DNA of 24,364 nucleotides. Origin: Ruminococcaceae bacterium UBA3753 (GTDB lineage Bacteria; Bacillota; Clostridia; Oscillospirales; Acutalibacteraceae). Shown piece by piece: positions 1-7,915 of this stretch (its first letter is position 1; each line of letters begins with the position of its first letter). Below the pieces are notes generated by a model that had not been told where the DNA came from, ran no database searches, and was given only the letters and a program-made list of their open reading frames with translations. A program made the position numbers and the translations under genes. The stretch spans positions 1-24,364 of the forward strand of contig DFGJ01000030.1 in NCBI GenBank assembly GCA_002372375.1. The letters are read 5' to 3'.

Positions 1-62
1 ATTCGGGCATCTGCTTCTTCCATATTGCGTATCATCAGTTCGTTATCATTGTAATAAACCAT
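1..62 (-). CDS. GNAT-family N-acetyltransferase, N-terminal fragment
   Basis: An ATG at 62-60 on the minus strand is preceded by a strong ribosome binding site (GGGAGG, five bases upstream). It opens a frame reading MVYYNDNELMIRNMEEADAR before the window ends. The pattern of a short beta strand, then I-R-N-M-E-x-x-D-A, is typical of the first strand and helix of GNAT acetyltransferases, which move an acetyl group from acetyl-CoA to an amine. The gene lies 149 bases downstream of lysS on the same strand and is in the GC-rich segment. Only 20 residues are visible, so substrate and exact family are unknown. Confidence 0.55.
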   Translation of the reverse strand, partial: MVYYNDNELMIRNMEEADAR

Positions 63-660
63 GGTTCCTCCCTTGCGATTTTCAGTCACTTACAGCGGTT
101 TGCAGCCGCTTTGGTGTACTTATGGTGTATTTGTGTACATTTCGGCCGAAATCCGGCAATGAAGTACATCCCGTTTTTTCGGCAAAAGAGTACATGCCAT
201 GGTGTACTTTATCAGTACAGCTTCGCACCTGCCGGAATGCTCGGATCCACCATCAGAAGATGCAGCTTTTCCTCTTCACCTTCGTTATGAACGGCGCTGA
301 TCAGCATGCCGCAGGAATCGATGCCCATCATCTTACGAGGAGGCAGATTGACAATGGCGATACATGTCTTGCCAATGAGCTGTTCAGGTTCATAGTAAGT
401 GCGGATTCCGCTCAAAATAGTACGATCTGTACCAGTCCCATCGTCCAGAGTGAACTTGAGCAGCTTCTTGCTCTTTGGAACAGCGACGCAGTTCTTGATC
501 TTAACAGCACGGAAGTCGGACTTGGAGAAGGTCTCAAAATCGACCAGATCTTCAAAGAGAGGCTCGATCACGAGACTGTTAAAGTCAGGTTTCTTCGCAT
601 CAAAGATCGGTATGGACGGATCGTTTGTATCGATCAACGGAGCCCCTTCAGATGACGTTT
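1..660. other. GC-rich segment at the left edge
   Basis: Hand counts of 60-base lines give about 47-53 percent G+C for lines at 61, 241, 301, 541 and 601. The lines at 661 and 721 drop to about 37 percent, and a line inside the same gene at 1621 is about 28 percent. The change falls near 650-660, inside lysS, at about residue 513 in the linker between the catalytic core and the C-terminal tRNA-binding domain. The segment carries the GNAT start and the lysS 3' end. It may be an imported piece or a contig chimera. Confidence 0.75.
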
Positions 661-2194
661 CCTCACTTTTATCTGTATCCTCGACAAGTACACCATTTTC
701 GTTCATGTTTGTCTTTAAAGGCTTCATCGTGGGAAACAAAATAACATCACGGATAGACTGACTATTTGTCAATACCATAACAAGCCTATCCACACCTATG
801 CCCAAACCACCCGTCGGGGGCATCCCATAAGAAAGAGCTGTAAGGAAATCTTCATCGATTATGTTAGCCTCCTCATCACCCTTTTCTCTAAGTTCCATCT
901 GATGCACGAAGCGTTCTCTTTGATCATCTGGATCGTTAAGCTCGGAGTACGCGTTAGCAATCTCTTTACCGGCTACGAAAAACTCAAATCTCTCAGCTAA
1001 TTGTGGATTATCAGATTTTCTCTTGGTTAATGGAGAAACTTCCACAGGGTAATCGTACACAAAAGTTGGTTGAATTAGTGTCTTTTCAACCGTCTCTTCA
1101 AAAACAAAATTTAAAACATCACCCCAGGTAGAAGAGCCGGAAACGTCCAGTCCTAGTTCCTTTACTCTCCTTTTTGCTTCTACACAATCTCCAGAAAAAT
1201 CACCAAAGTCTATCCCAGTAATCTCTCTTACCGCATGTATCATACTCACTTTTTTAAAAGATCCAGAAAAATCCAAACGGAGATCTCCATACTCCAAGAC
1301 ACTCTTACCAATAACATCCGTCACTAAACCCTTTATCAGATCTTCAGTGTAACGCATCATTTTTGTATAGTTCGAATATGCTTCGTAAATTTCAACCGAC
1401 GTAAACTCAGGATTGTGCTTGGTGCTCATACCTTCGTTCCTGAAAACTCTACCCAGCTCGTATACTTTTTCAAATCCACCTACTATCAAGCGCTTCAGGT
1501 AAAGCTCTGGTGCAATCCTTAGATATAAATCCATATTCAAAGCATTATGGTGCGTCAAAAAAGGTTTCGCTGCTGCACCACCTGGAATTGTGTTAAGAAC
1601 TGGCGTCTCAACTTCTAAAAAACCGCGTTCATCCAAAAACTTCCTTATATAACTAATAATTCTAGTCCTTTTTAAAAAAGTATCTTTTATTCCTGGATTA
1701 ACTATAAGATCTATGTAACGCTGTCTATATCTCAGGTCAACATCCTTAAGCCCATGATACTTTTCCGGTAAAGGAAGCAAGGCCTTTGCCAGTAAAACAA
1801 ACGATTTTGCGTGTATGGAGATTTCCCCACGCCTTGTCTTAAAGACAAATCCTTCTATTCCGACAATATCTCCTATGTCAACATTGTTCAGAAATATCGA
1901 CGAACCAGTTGCAAGGTCTTCACCTTTAACATATATTTGCAACTTTTCTGAGCTGTCCCTAAGGTCTAAAAAAGCAACCTTGCCCATGTTGCGATATCCT
2001 ACTACTCTTCCCGCAACAGATACCGTAGTACCTTCTAGCTTTTCAAAACAGTCTTTAACTTTTTTTAAACAAATATCACTAAAATATGCGGTAAAAGAAA
2101 AAGGATCACTCCCCGCTTTTTTCATATTTTCGAGTTTTTTTCTTCTGTAAGAGCTCTCACTGCTTGGTGATACACCTGTCTTCTCGCTTCCCAT
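212..2194 (-). CDS. lysS: Lysyl-tRNA synthetase (class II) with fused C-terminal tRNA-binding domain
   Basis: This enzyme charges tRNA-Lys with lysine using ATP. The 660-residue protein has an N-terminal OB-fold anticodon-binding domain (about 55-140) and a class II catalytic core. Motif 2 is FRNEGMSTKHNPEFT at 251-265 and motif 3 is GGLGIGVDRLVM at 462-473. The core ends near 492, where ordinary bacterial LysRS stops (about 490-500 residues). An acidic linker (about 493-550) leads to a tRNA-binding OB domain of the EMAP/MetRS-beta type (about 551-660). The ATG start has TAGGAGTG upstream. It follows greA by 103 bases with no obvious promoter between, so it is probably cotranscribed. The part encoding residues after about 513 is far richer in GC than the rest of the gene, which is odd. 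Confidence 0.95.
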   Translation of the reverse strand: MGSEKTGVSPSSESSYRRKKLENMKKAGSDPFSFTAYFSDICLKKVKDCFEKLEGTTVSVAGRVVGYRNMGKVAFLDLRDSSEKLQIYVKGEDLATGSSIFLNNVDIGDIVGIEGFVFKTRRGEISIHAKSFVLLAKALLPLPEKYHGLKDVDLRYRQRYIDLIVNPGIKDTFLKRTRIISYIRKFLDERGFLEVETPVLNTIPGGAAAKPFLTHHNALNMDLYLRIAPELYLKRLIVGGFEKVYELGRVFRNEGMSTKHNPEFTSVEIYEAYSNYTKMMRYTEDLIKGLVTDVIGKSVLEYGDLRLDFSGSFKKVSMIHAVREITGIDFGDFSGDCVEAKRRVKELGLDVSGSSTWGDVLNFVFEETVEKTLIQPTFVYDYPVEVSPLTKRKSDNPQLAERFEFFVAGKEIANAYSELNDPDDQRERFVHQMELREKGDEEANIIDEDFLTALSYGMPPTGGLGIGVDRLVMVLTNSQSIRDVILFPTMKPLKTNMNENGVLVEDTDKSEETSSEGAPLIDTNDPSIPIFDAKKPDFNSLVIEPLFEDLVDFETFSKSDFRAVKIKNCVAVPKSKKLLKFTLDDGTGTDRTILSGIRTYYEPEQLIGKTCIAIVNLPPRKMMGIDSCGMLISAVHNEGEEEKLHLLMVDPSIPAGAKLY

Positions 2195-2297
2195 TTCTAT
2201 AAAACACTCCTAACAAAATTCAACCTTGCCTATCAATTACTTCTGTATTGAACTCCGAAAAAATCATTTTTATACGCAGGGAAAACGATACGGAAAA

Positions 2298-2771
2298 TTA
2301 GCCCTTAACTATATCTAAAATTTCATAATCAAAAACGCCCATGGGCGACTTAATGCTTACTCTTTCCCCTACACAATGACCCAGAAGCCCTTTCCCTACA
2401 GGAGAATCATTAGAGATCCTACCGGCCTTCGGGTTGGACTCGCTTGTCCCAACAATAGTATAGTCAGACACCTTTTCATTGTTAAGATTTCTTACCCTAA
2501 CAGTGCTCCCAATTATTACAACATCCGAATTGGCATCGTTCTGCTCAATAATTCTAACATTTTTGAGCATGTTTTCAATTTCAACGATTCTTGCTTCAAC
2601 AATTGCCTGCTCATTCTTCGCTTCTTCATACTCACTGTTTTCAGACAAATCTCCGAAAGATCTAGCCACCTTAATCTTTTCTGATATCTCCGCACGCTTT
2701 TCTGTGCGCAAAGTTTCCAACTCTTTTTTAAGTTTATCAAAGCCTTCTCTTGTTAAAGGTATTTCTTTCAT
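2298..2771 (-). CDS. greA: Transcription elongation factor GreA
   Basis: GreA binds the secondary channel of RNA polymerase and stimulates cleavage of backtracked transcripts. The 157-residue length is normal for the family. An N-terminal antiparallel coiled coil (about 1-75) carries the acidic tip stretch GDLSENSEYEEAK at 40-52. The C-terminal FKBP-like domain (about 80-157) contains SPVGKGLLGHCVGE and ends in a beta strand (YEILDI). The start ATG has TAGGAGAC ten bases upstream. It is the first gene of a greA-lysS unit with a strong promoter at 2809-2837. greA and lysS are neighbours in many Firmicutes, which supports the assignment. Confidence 0.97.
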   Translation of the reverse strand: MKEIPLTREGFDKLKKELETLRTEKRAEISEKIKVARSFGDLSENSEYEEAKNEQAIVEARIVEIENMLKNVRIIEQNDANSDVVIIGSTVRVRNLNNEKVSDYTIVGTSESNPKAGRISNDSPVGKGLLGHCVGERVSIKSPMGVFDYEILDIVKG

Positions 2772-2808
2772 GCACAGTCTCCTAAGTAACTATCCACTAT
2801 GATTGATA

Positions 2809-2837
2809 ATTTTAAACCATAGAAGGCGCTGTGTCAA
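2809..2837 (-). promoter_or_regulatory. Sigma-A promoter of greA-lysS
   Basis: On the minus strand: -35 TTGACA (2837-2832), 17-base spacer, -10 TAAAAT (2814-2809). The -35 is a perfect match and the -10 matches five of six. Transcription would start about 30 bases before the greA ATG. Confidence 0.85.
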
Positions 2838-3455
2838 TAATTTGGAGCTTCGACATTAGTATACTAGTGAAGTGATATCGTGGAAAATATGAAGTGCATA
2901 GAAATAAATATACAAAATATTAAAAAATTATAGTAAAGCTGTAAAAATAAGATTTATATTAGGAGTTTTGTGAACAGTATGAAAAAATAAACTATTCATG
3001 AAACGGAGTTCGCTTTAAAAATAAAAAACTGGTCCACAGTATATCTAAGAGAAAAAATAAGAATTAAAGCTAAAAAGTTGAATAGAAACAGTAGTGAAAA
3101 GCGAAATGGCTTGTTGTCAAAATTTATTTTAGCTACAAAAGTCTACCTTTAGCTTAATAGATTAATGTAATAGGAGTTTATTGTTTTCTGTATGTTTTCT
3201 TGAGCGGTACAAAATATGGCTAAATGTTACAAATAAGCTAACGAACATAAATTTTAAAATTTAAAAAGTTTCGATTAAGAAATGATGTTGTATTTTGTAA
3301 ATTTTTTTGAAATTAAAAAACTTTTCCTTTAAGTGTATCTGTTTCTAGAACGATTTATGCTTGAGTTTGCTGGGCTTTTAAGTATTAGAAATACTACAAT
3401 AGGGAATTTTTAAATCTGAATTTTTCACCTAGTTCCTACACTGTTTCTTTACCTC
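2838..3455. other. AT-rich gap, no gene seen
   Basis: This stretch of about 620 bases lies between the divergent greA and mgsA-like promoters. It is very AT-rich and broken by stops in all frames. I see no RNA gene, no strong hairpin with a T-run and no similarity to the repeats elsewhere in the window. It may be decayed coding sequence. Confidence 0.6.
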
Positions 3456-3484
3456 TTGCTAATAATAGTTTTTTTCTGTAAAAT
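3456..3484 (+). promoter_or_regulatory. Promoter of the mgsA-like gene
   Basis: -35 TTGCTA (3456-3461), 17-base spacer, -10 TAAAAT (3479-3484). The same two hexamers with the same spacing occur before tRNA-Leu and before the ChW/kinase gene. Transcription would begin near 3491, downstream of the TTG at 3488, which argues for the later start at 3530. Confidence 0.7.
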
Positions 3485-3529
3485 GGCTTGGTATGTTATC
3501 CTGTGGTCAGATGCTGTGGGGGTGGTTTT

Positions 3530-3937
3530 TTGCAGATAGCTTTGGTTGCGAGCGATTCCAAGAAGGAACTCATGCTTCAGTTCAGTTTAGCGTACAGTTC
3601 CGTGTTGCGTGGGCATACTGTTTTTTCTACTCGTTATTTGTTTAGTGGAGTTGTTGGTGGCGTAGGATTTGATTTGGAAGAGTTTCTCGACGTTAGAGAG
3701 GGCGGGCTTCAACAAGTTTCGGCGCGGGTAGCGTGTGATGAGATTGATCTCTTTATTTATTTTAGGGATCCTATGGAAGGAAGTTTTAGAAGAAATTTTG
3801 AACAAGAGATCTTTGACCTGTGTGATTTACACAATGTTCCGTATGCTACCAATCTTGCGACGGCTGAGGTCTTAATTCAAGGTCTAAAAAGAGGAGACTT
3901 TGAGTGGAGAAATATACTAAGGTCAGGTAGGTTTTAG
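3530..3937 (+). CDS. Methylglyoxal synthase homologue with degenerate active site
   Basis: The 135-residue product aligns along its length with methylglyoxal synthase (MgsA), which converts dihydroxyacetone phosphate to methylglyoxal. The C-terminal half is close to clostridial MgsA: EIDLFIYFRDP, then NVPYATNLATAEVLI and RGDFEWR. The N-terminus MQIALVASDSKKELM matches the family when translation starts at the TTG at 3530, which has GGGGGTGG just upstream. Key residues are missing. The catalytic Asp of GGDQQ (Asp71 in E. coli) is Leu in GGLQQ. The phosphate-binding TGTTG loop is replaced by TRYLF. The conserved PHDPD segment (His98, Asp101) is RRNFE. The first-strand Asp and the DP Asp remain. 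It is probably inactive as MgsA, or has a new role. The frame is intact and has its own promoter. Confidence 0.8.
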   Translation: MQIALVASDSKKELMLQFSLAYSSVLRGHTVFSTRYLFSGVVGGVGFDLEEFLDVREGGLQQVSARVACDEIDLFIYFRDPMEGSFRRNFEQEIFDLCDLHNVPYATNLATAEVLIQGLKRGDFEWRNILRSGRF

Positions 3938-4217
3938 CTATGTGTTCACATTATGGTAAAAAATGAGTGTGGGACGTTAAGTTTGAGCTTATGAGCAGGA
4001 GAGTTTGTGAAAACGGAGCGTTATTGGGTCGTTGGGAGGGATTGATGGTAAAGTGCTAGGTGTTGGGATAGTGATTTTGACTTGTCGGAAGAGGTGCTTG
4101 TAGGGTTAGTTTTGTTGAGGGTTAACGAACAGCGGCGGGTTGTGGATAGCCTTGGTACCGGCAGTTGGGGGTTGTGTTGTTTTTGTAGTATCATCTGAAG
4201 CTTGTATTTAGGCAGGA

Positions 4218-5040
4218 TTTTTTGTTAGCGCTCGAGGCGTCAGAAGGGGTTTCTTTATCCTTAGAGGTCAGAGGAGAATTTGGTTTGTGACGGACAACCT
4301 GTTTCTGGTTTTGTGAACAGTTTGATAGTTTGTAGCGCTACGCTTTTGTGAGCCTGTTCGTTGAAGCTCGAAGTTCTGATTAGGAGTTACATTGGTCGGA
4401 TATCTGTCGATTCACAGCTGTGACAACGGTGCCGTGTTTTGAGTTCTGCAAACGAACAGGTAATTTATTGTACTTTACTTTCAAGAGACCGTTTGTTGAA
4501 TTCCAAAGACTTTATAAAGGGCCCCTCGACCGCGGATCAGGTAAGCATACGTTAATCTTTAACTGCTGAGGTGATTGATACCGAGTTTTGGTTTTTGCAA
4601 ACACAGGATGGTCTACTACACTGCATTTCCAAGAGTCTGTTTGTTAGCGCTCAGACTCCTGGTAGAGACTACGGTGGTCAAACATCTGTTGATCTACAAC
4701 TGTGGCAACGGTGCCGTGTTTTGAGTTTTGCAAACGATGGGTAATTTATTGTAACGTACTTTCAAGAGGCTGTTTGTTGACGCTTAAGGTATCTATAGGG
4801 GCTTCACCTCCTTAGAGGTCGGTTGAGTTTTTGTTTTTTAGCTGAGATCTTGTTTTAAGGTTTTGCAAACAAAAAGGTGTGTTTGGCACTGTATTCTCAC
4901 GAGTCTGCTTGCTGAAACTTAAAGAACTGGAGGGAAGTCCTCGATGCTCAAAGGCAATTAAACATCGATTGATTTATAACTTAGAAGCCAATTGCGCTTA
5001 ATGACTGCAGTTTTTGAATCCTCTACAAAGTTCGGCTGTT
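4218..5040. repeat. Non-coding tandem array of six ~135-bp units in alternating B-A order
   Basis: Units start near 4218, 4354, 4489, 4637, 4770 and 4905. Most open with a CTGTTTGTTG-like anchor, followed by GCTC/CTTAAG-like bases, and contain a TTTTGCAAAC core about 95-110 bases later; both landmarks are degenerate in units 1 and 6. Even units share CAACGGTGCCGTGTTTTGAG (4424 and 4706). The 55-base segments 4401-4455 and 4683-4737 differ at 7 positions. Odd units share AGGGG..TTC and, in units 1 and 5, CCTTAGAGGTC. The higher-order period is about 270-280. Unit lengths (136, 135, 148, 133, 135) are not all multiples of three, and stops interrupt all frames, so it is not coding. The flanks (3938-4217 and 5041-5277) hold no gene; 4080-4217 may be a more worn unit. 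The plus strand is G+T-rich across the array. Confidence 0.8.
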
Positions 5041-5277
5041 GCTACTCCACTGTTACTCCAAACTTTAAACTTTTCTAAAATTTTCCTTCAGACTTAACTC
5101 TTGCTCTTAATTCCAATCACCTTTTTCGAGTTTGCCCCGAAGAGCAACGCCAAACGCTCACTTAGTTCCTGAAAGCTAAGCATGCACGGGGGCTTTTTAC
5201 CTATGTACGCAAAACACTGTCCACAAATTATCTGTTAAATGCTTTCATTTGTCACATCATTAGATTTATATGAAAAG

Positions 5278-5514
5278 CTACCTGTCCCCTAACCTTTCCT
5301 TTATGTATTCGACCATCTGACTTACCGTTTTCACCTTTTCTGCATCTTCATCCGGAACTTCGATTTTAAACTCTTCTTCTACAGACATCAAAAGGTCTAT
5401 TACATCCAATGAGTCAGCGCCTAAATCTTCTGCAATATTAGTTTCTGGTGTTATAGAAGTTTCGTCTACCGAAAAATGACTACTTAGTATTTTTTTTACC
5501 TTTTCAAGAATCAT
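5278..5514 (-). CDS. acpP: Acyl carrier protein
   Basis: This is the 78-residue acidic four-helix carrier of growing acyl chains in type II fatty-acid synthesis. The phosphopantetheine attachment serine lies in GADSLDVIDL (Ser35), and the helix III signature PDEDAEKVKTV follows. Length is normal. The start ATG is preceded by AGAGGTACG. The gene stands alone; the usual fab or plsX/rnc neighbours are absent. A candidate promoter lies at 5562-5588. Confidence 0.96.
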   Translation of the reverse strand: MILEKVKKILSSHFSVDETSITPETNIAEDLGADSLDVIDLLMSVEEEFKIEVPDEDAEKVKTVSQMVEYIKERLGDR

Positions 5515-5561
5515 AAACCGAAACGTACCTCTTAAATATCAAGTTACCACTAGTCTTTGAG

Positions 5562-5588
5562 ATTATTAGTTTAAAAATAATTTGTCAA
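5562..5588 (-). promoter_or_regulatory. Probable acpP promoter
   Basis: A perfect minus-strand -35 TTGACA lies at 5588-5583. The -10 is either AATAAT at 5567-5562 (15-base spacer) or TAATCT at 5565-5560 (17-base spacer). Neither option is ideal, so the -10 is uncertain. Confidence 0.5.
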
Positions 5589-6066
5589 ATATAATGTGTG
5601 TCTTTTGTATCATGAAATTGTGGCACAAACAACTCAAAAAAAATTTAAAAATTTTTGGAAAAGAGCGTAGTTAAATAAAGAATTAAAGTAAGGCACTAAC
5701 AATAACAAAAAGGGTTACTTAAAAAGGGAATTAAAGAAATCACTTTAATATTCACATCTTTTACTAGTTTTTTCTTTTTCCTAAATTTAAATCTATGCCA
5801 CTTTTATATTTATGTGTTGTTTTTTCATAGCTCTTTTTCTTATTGTAAACACCAGTGTTTAGCTTTTTTGAGTTTTATTTTTTAGAATTTGATTTTTATT
5901 TATCATTTGGGTAACACCGCACCTTATGGCACTGTTTTGTTATACAAGAAGCAGTCTTGTTAGAATTACTGTTTTTGATGATGGATTTCGGATTTTTCAT
6001 TAAATTTGATTACAGCTTTTTCCTTTTAGTGAAGTCAGTGAGTATAGGATGTGCAATACTAAGTTA
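5589..6066. other. AT-rich gap, no gene seen
   Basis: These 478 bases between acpP and the first 220-bp repeat are T-rich and closed in all frames. I see no RNA gene. A short inverted repeat near 5945-5962 (CAAGA...TCTTG) has no convincing T-run. Confidence 0.5.
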
Positions 6067-6286
6067 ATGAAAAAATTTTCGGAGGTTTTCGCCCTTTTTA
6101 GAGTATTTCGATTGTACTAATTCTTTTATTTCCTTGATGAGTCTTTTAATTCGACAAACAGGATTTTACCATCAATATTAGGATAAAGCTCGATGTGGCT
6201 GCAGTTTTTTGTTATAGAGATTAAAATTTTTCAATCAAAAGTAAAAACATTTGATTGAAACAAATAGGCAGATCAATTCAAATATA
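6067..6286. repeat. 220-bp direct repeat, left copy
   Basis: This copy is about 93 percent identical by eye to 7687-7906, and the pair brackets the gene at 6473-7417. It contains an 11-bp inverted repeat (TTTCAATCAAA / TTTGATTGAAA, ten-base loop) that is lost in the right copy. On the minus strand it reads as the same coding-like fragment as the right copy, but small indels shift the frame and it ends in stops. It appears to be a decayed gene remnant. I see no terminal inverted repeats or transposase. Confidence 0.85.
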
Positions 6287-6472
6287 TATTATCAGCGGCA
6301 AATATAAATTTAAGGTATAGATTAAAAATTTACGTATTTAGAGTTTATTCTTTTGTTTGAAATACTTTTAATCGTTGGATGAAAAAAACAACCGGTATGT
6401 ATTCAAAGAGTACTTGTTTAAAACTAACTTAGTGATCAATAAAGTTCTTTTTCAGATAAATTTTTAGTGTTT

Positions 6473-7417
6473 TTAATATTCTTTTATTATTTTTCTGCGT
6501 TTTTTATAATGTATTCTGTTGTCTTCCTTTTTCTTGTTCTCGTTTTCGTTACTGTTTTTGTTTAAGTTTTTTTCGCCTATTCTATTGTTTTGGACGTCCA
6601 CATTAGCAACATCGTTAACCATTCCGACAGCAAAAGAACTAGCTGCTCTCTCGTTCTTGTTTTCGTTTTCGTTACTGTTTTTGTTTAAGTTTTCTTCGCC
6701 TATTCTATTGTTTTGGACATCTACATTAGCAACATCGTTAACCATTCCGACAGCAAAAGAACTAGCTGCTTTCTCTTTCTTGTTCACGTTTTCGTTACTG
6801 TTTTTATTTAAGTTTTCTTCGCTTATTCTATTGTTTTGGACATCTACATCAAAAACATCCCCAACAGTTCCGACAGCACGAACACCAGCTGCAGCCCATA
6901 AGACTTTTGGTAAGTATTTAAGAATAAAACCAAGATATGTATCAGGAGATATGTTTTTAGCAACTGTATCATAGCTTTTTGCAGCAGCGACGAGTAAAGC
7001 GCTCAAGTATGTATCATCGGATAGAAAAAAGTTTTTAGTAAATTTATGAAGTTTTGAGCTATCGTTTTTGTTTAAGTCTTTGCTCTTAATTCTGTTTAGG
7101 TTTTTGTTTGAATTTTCTTTACTTATTTCTTCGATGGCATTTTTAGCAGTATAAGCAGCAAGGATGCAAGCTGCAATCCAGTGTATACTAGCAAGGTCGT
7201 TCATAACAGGTCGAGCTGAACTCTGTTCTAACGTTGCAACAAGTGCCGCAGTGGCAGTGGCACAGGCACTCGTTACAGTCAAGAATGAAAAGTTTTTAAC
7301 GCTTTTTATCCACTGCATAAATCCTGCACTAGTCACGTTAGTCTGTGCTGTACCTGCAGCCATACTTGCTAAACTTGTAGTTAATAATAGGGCACCTGCT
7401 TTCTTTTTGTTTTTCAT
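6473..7417 (-). CDS. Exported hypothetical protein with three 41-residue repeats
   Basis: I do not recognise the family. The 314-residue protein starts with MKNKKKAGALLLTTSLASMA, a positively charged N-terminus plus hydrophobic core typical of a Sec signal. The ATG at 7417-7415 is chosen over the GTG five codons earlier because that GTG lies within the ribosome binding site (GTGAGGTTTT). Further apolar stretches (about residues 45-62 and 78-92) suggest membrane association. Residues 181-300 form three near-identical 41-residue repeats, each AVG-x-V-x-DV...DVQNNRI..E/K-NLNKNSNEN. The tail is strongly basic (HYKKRRKIIKEY). The protein is rich in Asn and Lys. Its own near-consensus promoter and the flanking 220-bp repeats suggest an independent unit, possibly brought in or duplicated. 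A surface or host-directed role is only a guess. Confidence 0.8.
   Translation of the reverse strand: MKNKKKAGALLLTTSLASMAAGTAQTNVTSAGFMQWIKSVKNFSFLTVTSACATATAALVATLEQSSARPVMNDLASIHWIAACILAAYTAKNAIEEISKENSNKNLNRIKSKDLNKNDSSKLHKFTKNFFLSDDTYLSALLVAAAKSYDTVAKNISPDTYLGFILKYLPKVLWAAAGVRAVGTVGDVFDVDVQNNRISEENLNKNSNENVNKKEKAASSFAVGMVNDVANVDVQNNRIGEENLNKNSNENENKNERAASSFAVGMVNDVANVDVQNNRIGEKNLNKNSNENENKKKEDNRIHYKKRRKIIKEY
6518..6877 (-). repeat. In-frame 123-bp tandem repeats within the exported protein gene
   Basis: Three units lie at 6755-6877, 6632-6754 and 6518-6631 (the last is slightly short). They have a constant 123-base period that preserves frame. The second and third units are nearly identical at the DNA level, so this is recent expansion or gene conversion. 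Copy number is likely to vary between strains. Confidence 0.9.
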
Positions 7418-7452
7418 ACAACAAAACCTCACATTAGTGTATATTTTTATTA

Positions 7453-7481
7453 ACTATAATAGAAGTTGTTTTAAATGTCAA
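7453..7481 (-). promoter_or_regulatory. Promoter of the 41-residue-repeat exported protein
   Basis: Minus strand -35 TTGACA (7481-7476), 17-base spacer, -10 TATAGT (7458-7453). It matches consensus at 11 of 12 positions and lies about 35 bases before the chosen ATG, which suggests strong constitutive expression. Confidence 0.85.
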
Positions 7482-7686
7482 GTATAAATATTTATTTTTA
7501 ACAAATTTAATTCTATTTAAGTTAAATTTTTCTAAAAACTGACCAAAGAACTAGACTTTAAAAAGTGCGTGTAACTAAGCAAGACAAGTGATTAGACTAT
7601 CGCAGTATCTTCAGAAACTGTTTACCTATTGTACTGGAGAATTACGAATATAGTTTTTTATCTGCAGGGGCGAAATAGGATAATAG

Positions 7687-7906
7687 ATGAAAAAATTTTC
7701 GGAGGTTTTCGCCCTTTTTAGAGTATTTCGATTGTGCTAATTCTTTCATTTTTTGATGAGTCTTTTTTAATTCGACAGATAGGATTTTACCATCAATATT
7801 AGGATAAAGCTCGATGTGGCTGCAGTTTTTTGTTACAGAGATTGAAATTTTAAATTAAAAGCAAAGACACCTGATTGAAACAAATAAGCAGATCAATTCA
7901 AATATA
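7687..7906 (-). pseudogene. 220-bp direct repeat, right copy, with coding-like fragment
   Basis: This is the partner of 6067-6286. Read on the minus strand, it stays open for about 70 codons and continues past the repeat to a stop near 7645. The frame includes CSHIELYPNIDGKILSVEL, then KKTHQKMKELAQSKYSKKGE and NLRKFF. There is no start codon near a ribosome binding site. The left copy carries frame-breaking indels in the same stretch. I read both as remnants of a duplicated gene that I do not recognise. Confidence 0.6.
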
Positions 7907-7915
7907 ACATAAAAC

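Noticed and set aside
122..655. 177-codon plus-strand open frame
   Set aside because: It lies opposite the lysS tRNA-binding domain, has no ribosome binding site and no protein-like motifs. It is a shadow of the GC-rich coding strand.
3488..3529. Extended N-terminus of the MgsA homologue from the TTG at 3488
   Set aside because: The predicted transcription start is downstream of it, and family similarity begins at the TTG at 3530, which has the better ribosome binding site.
4218..5040. CRISPR array
   Set aside because: Units are ~135 bp and degenerate throughout, with no short exact repeats separated by unique spacers and no cas genes.
3938..5277. Replication terminus or origin
   Set aside because: A local strand-bias switch is visible, but no dif or DnaA-box pattern was recognised and gene orientation does not change with it. 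Whole-genome skew would be needed.
6067..7906. Insertion sequence or composite transposon
   Set aside because: The 220-bp repeats have no terminal inverted repeats, no target-site duplication that I can see and no transposase between them.
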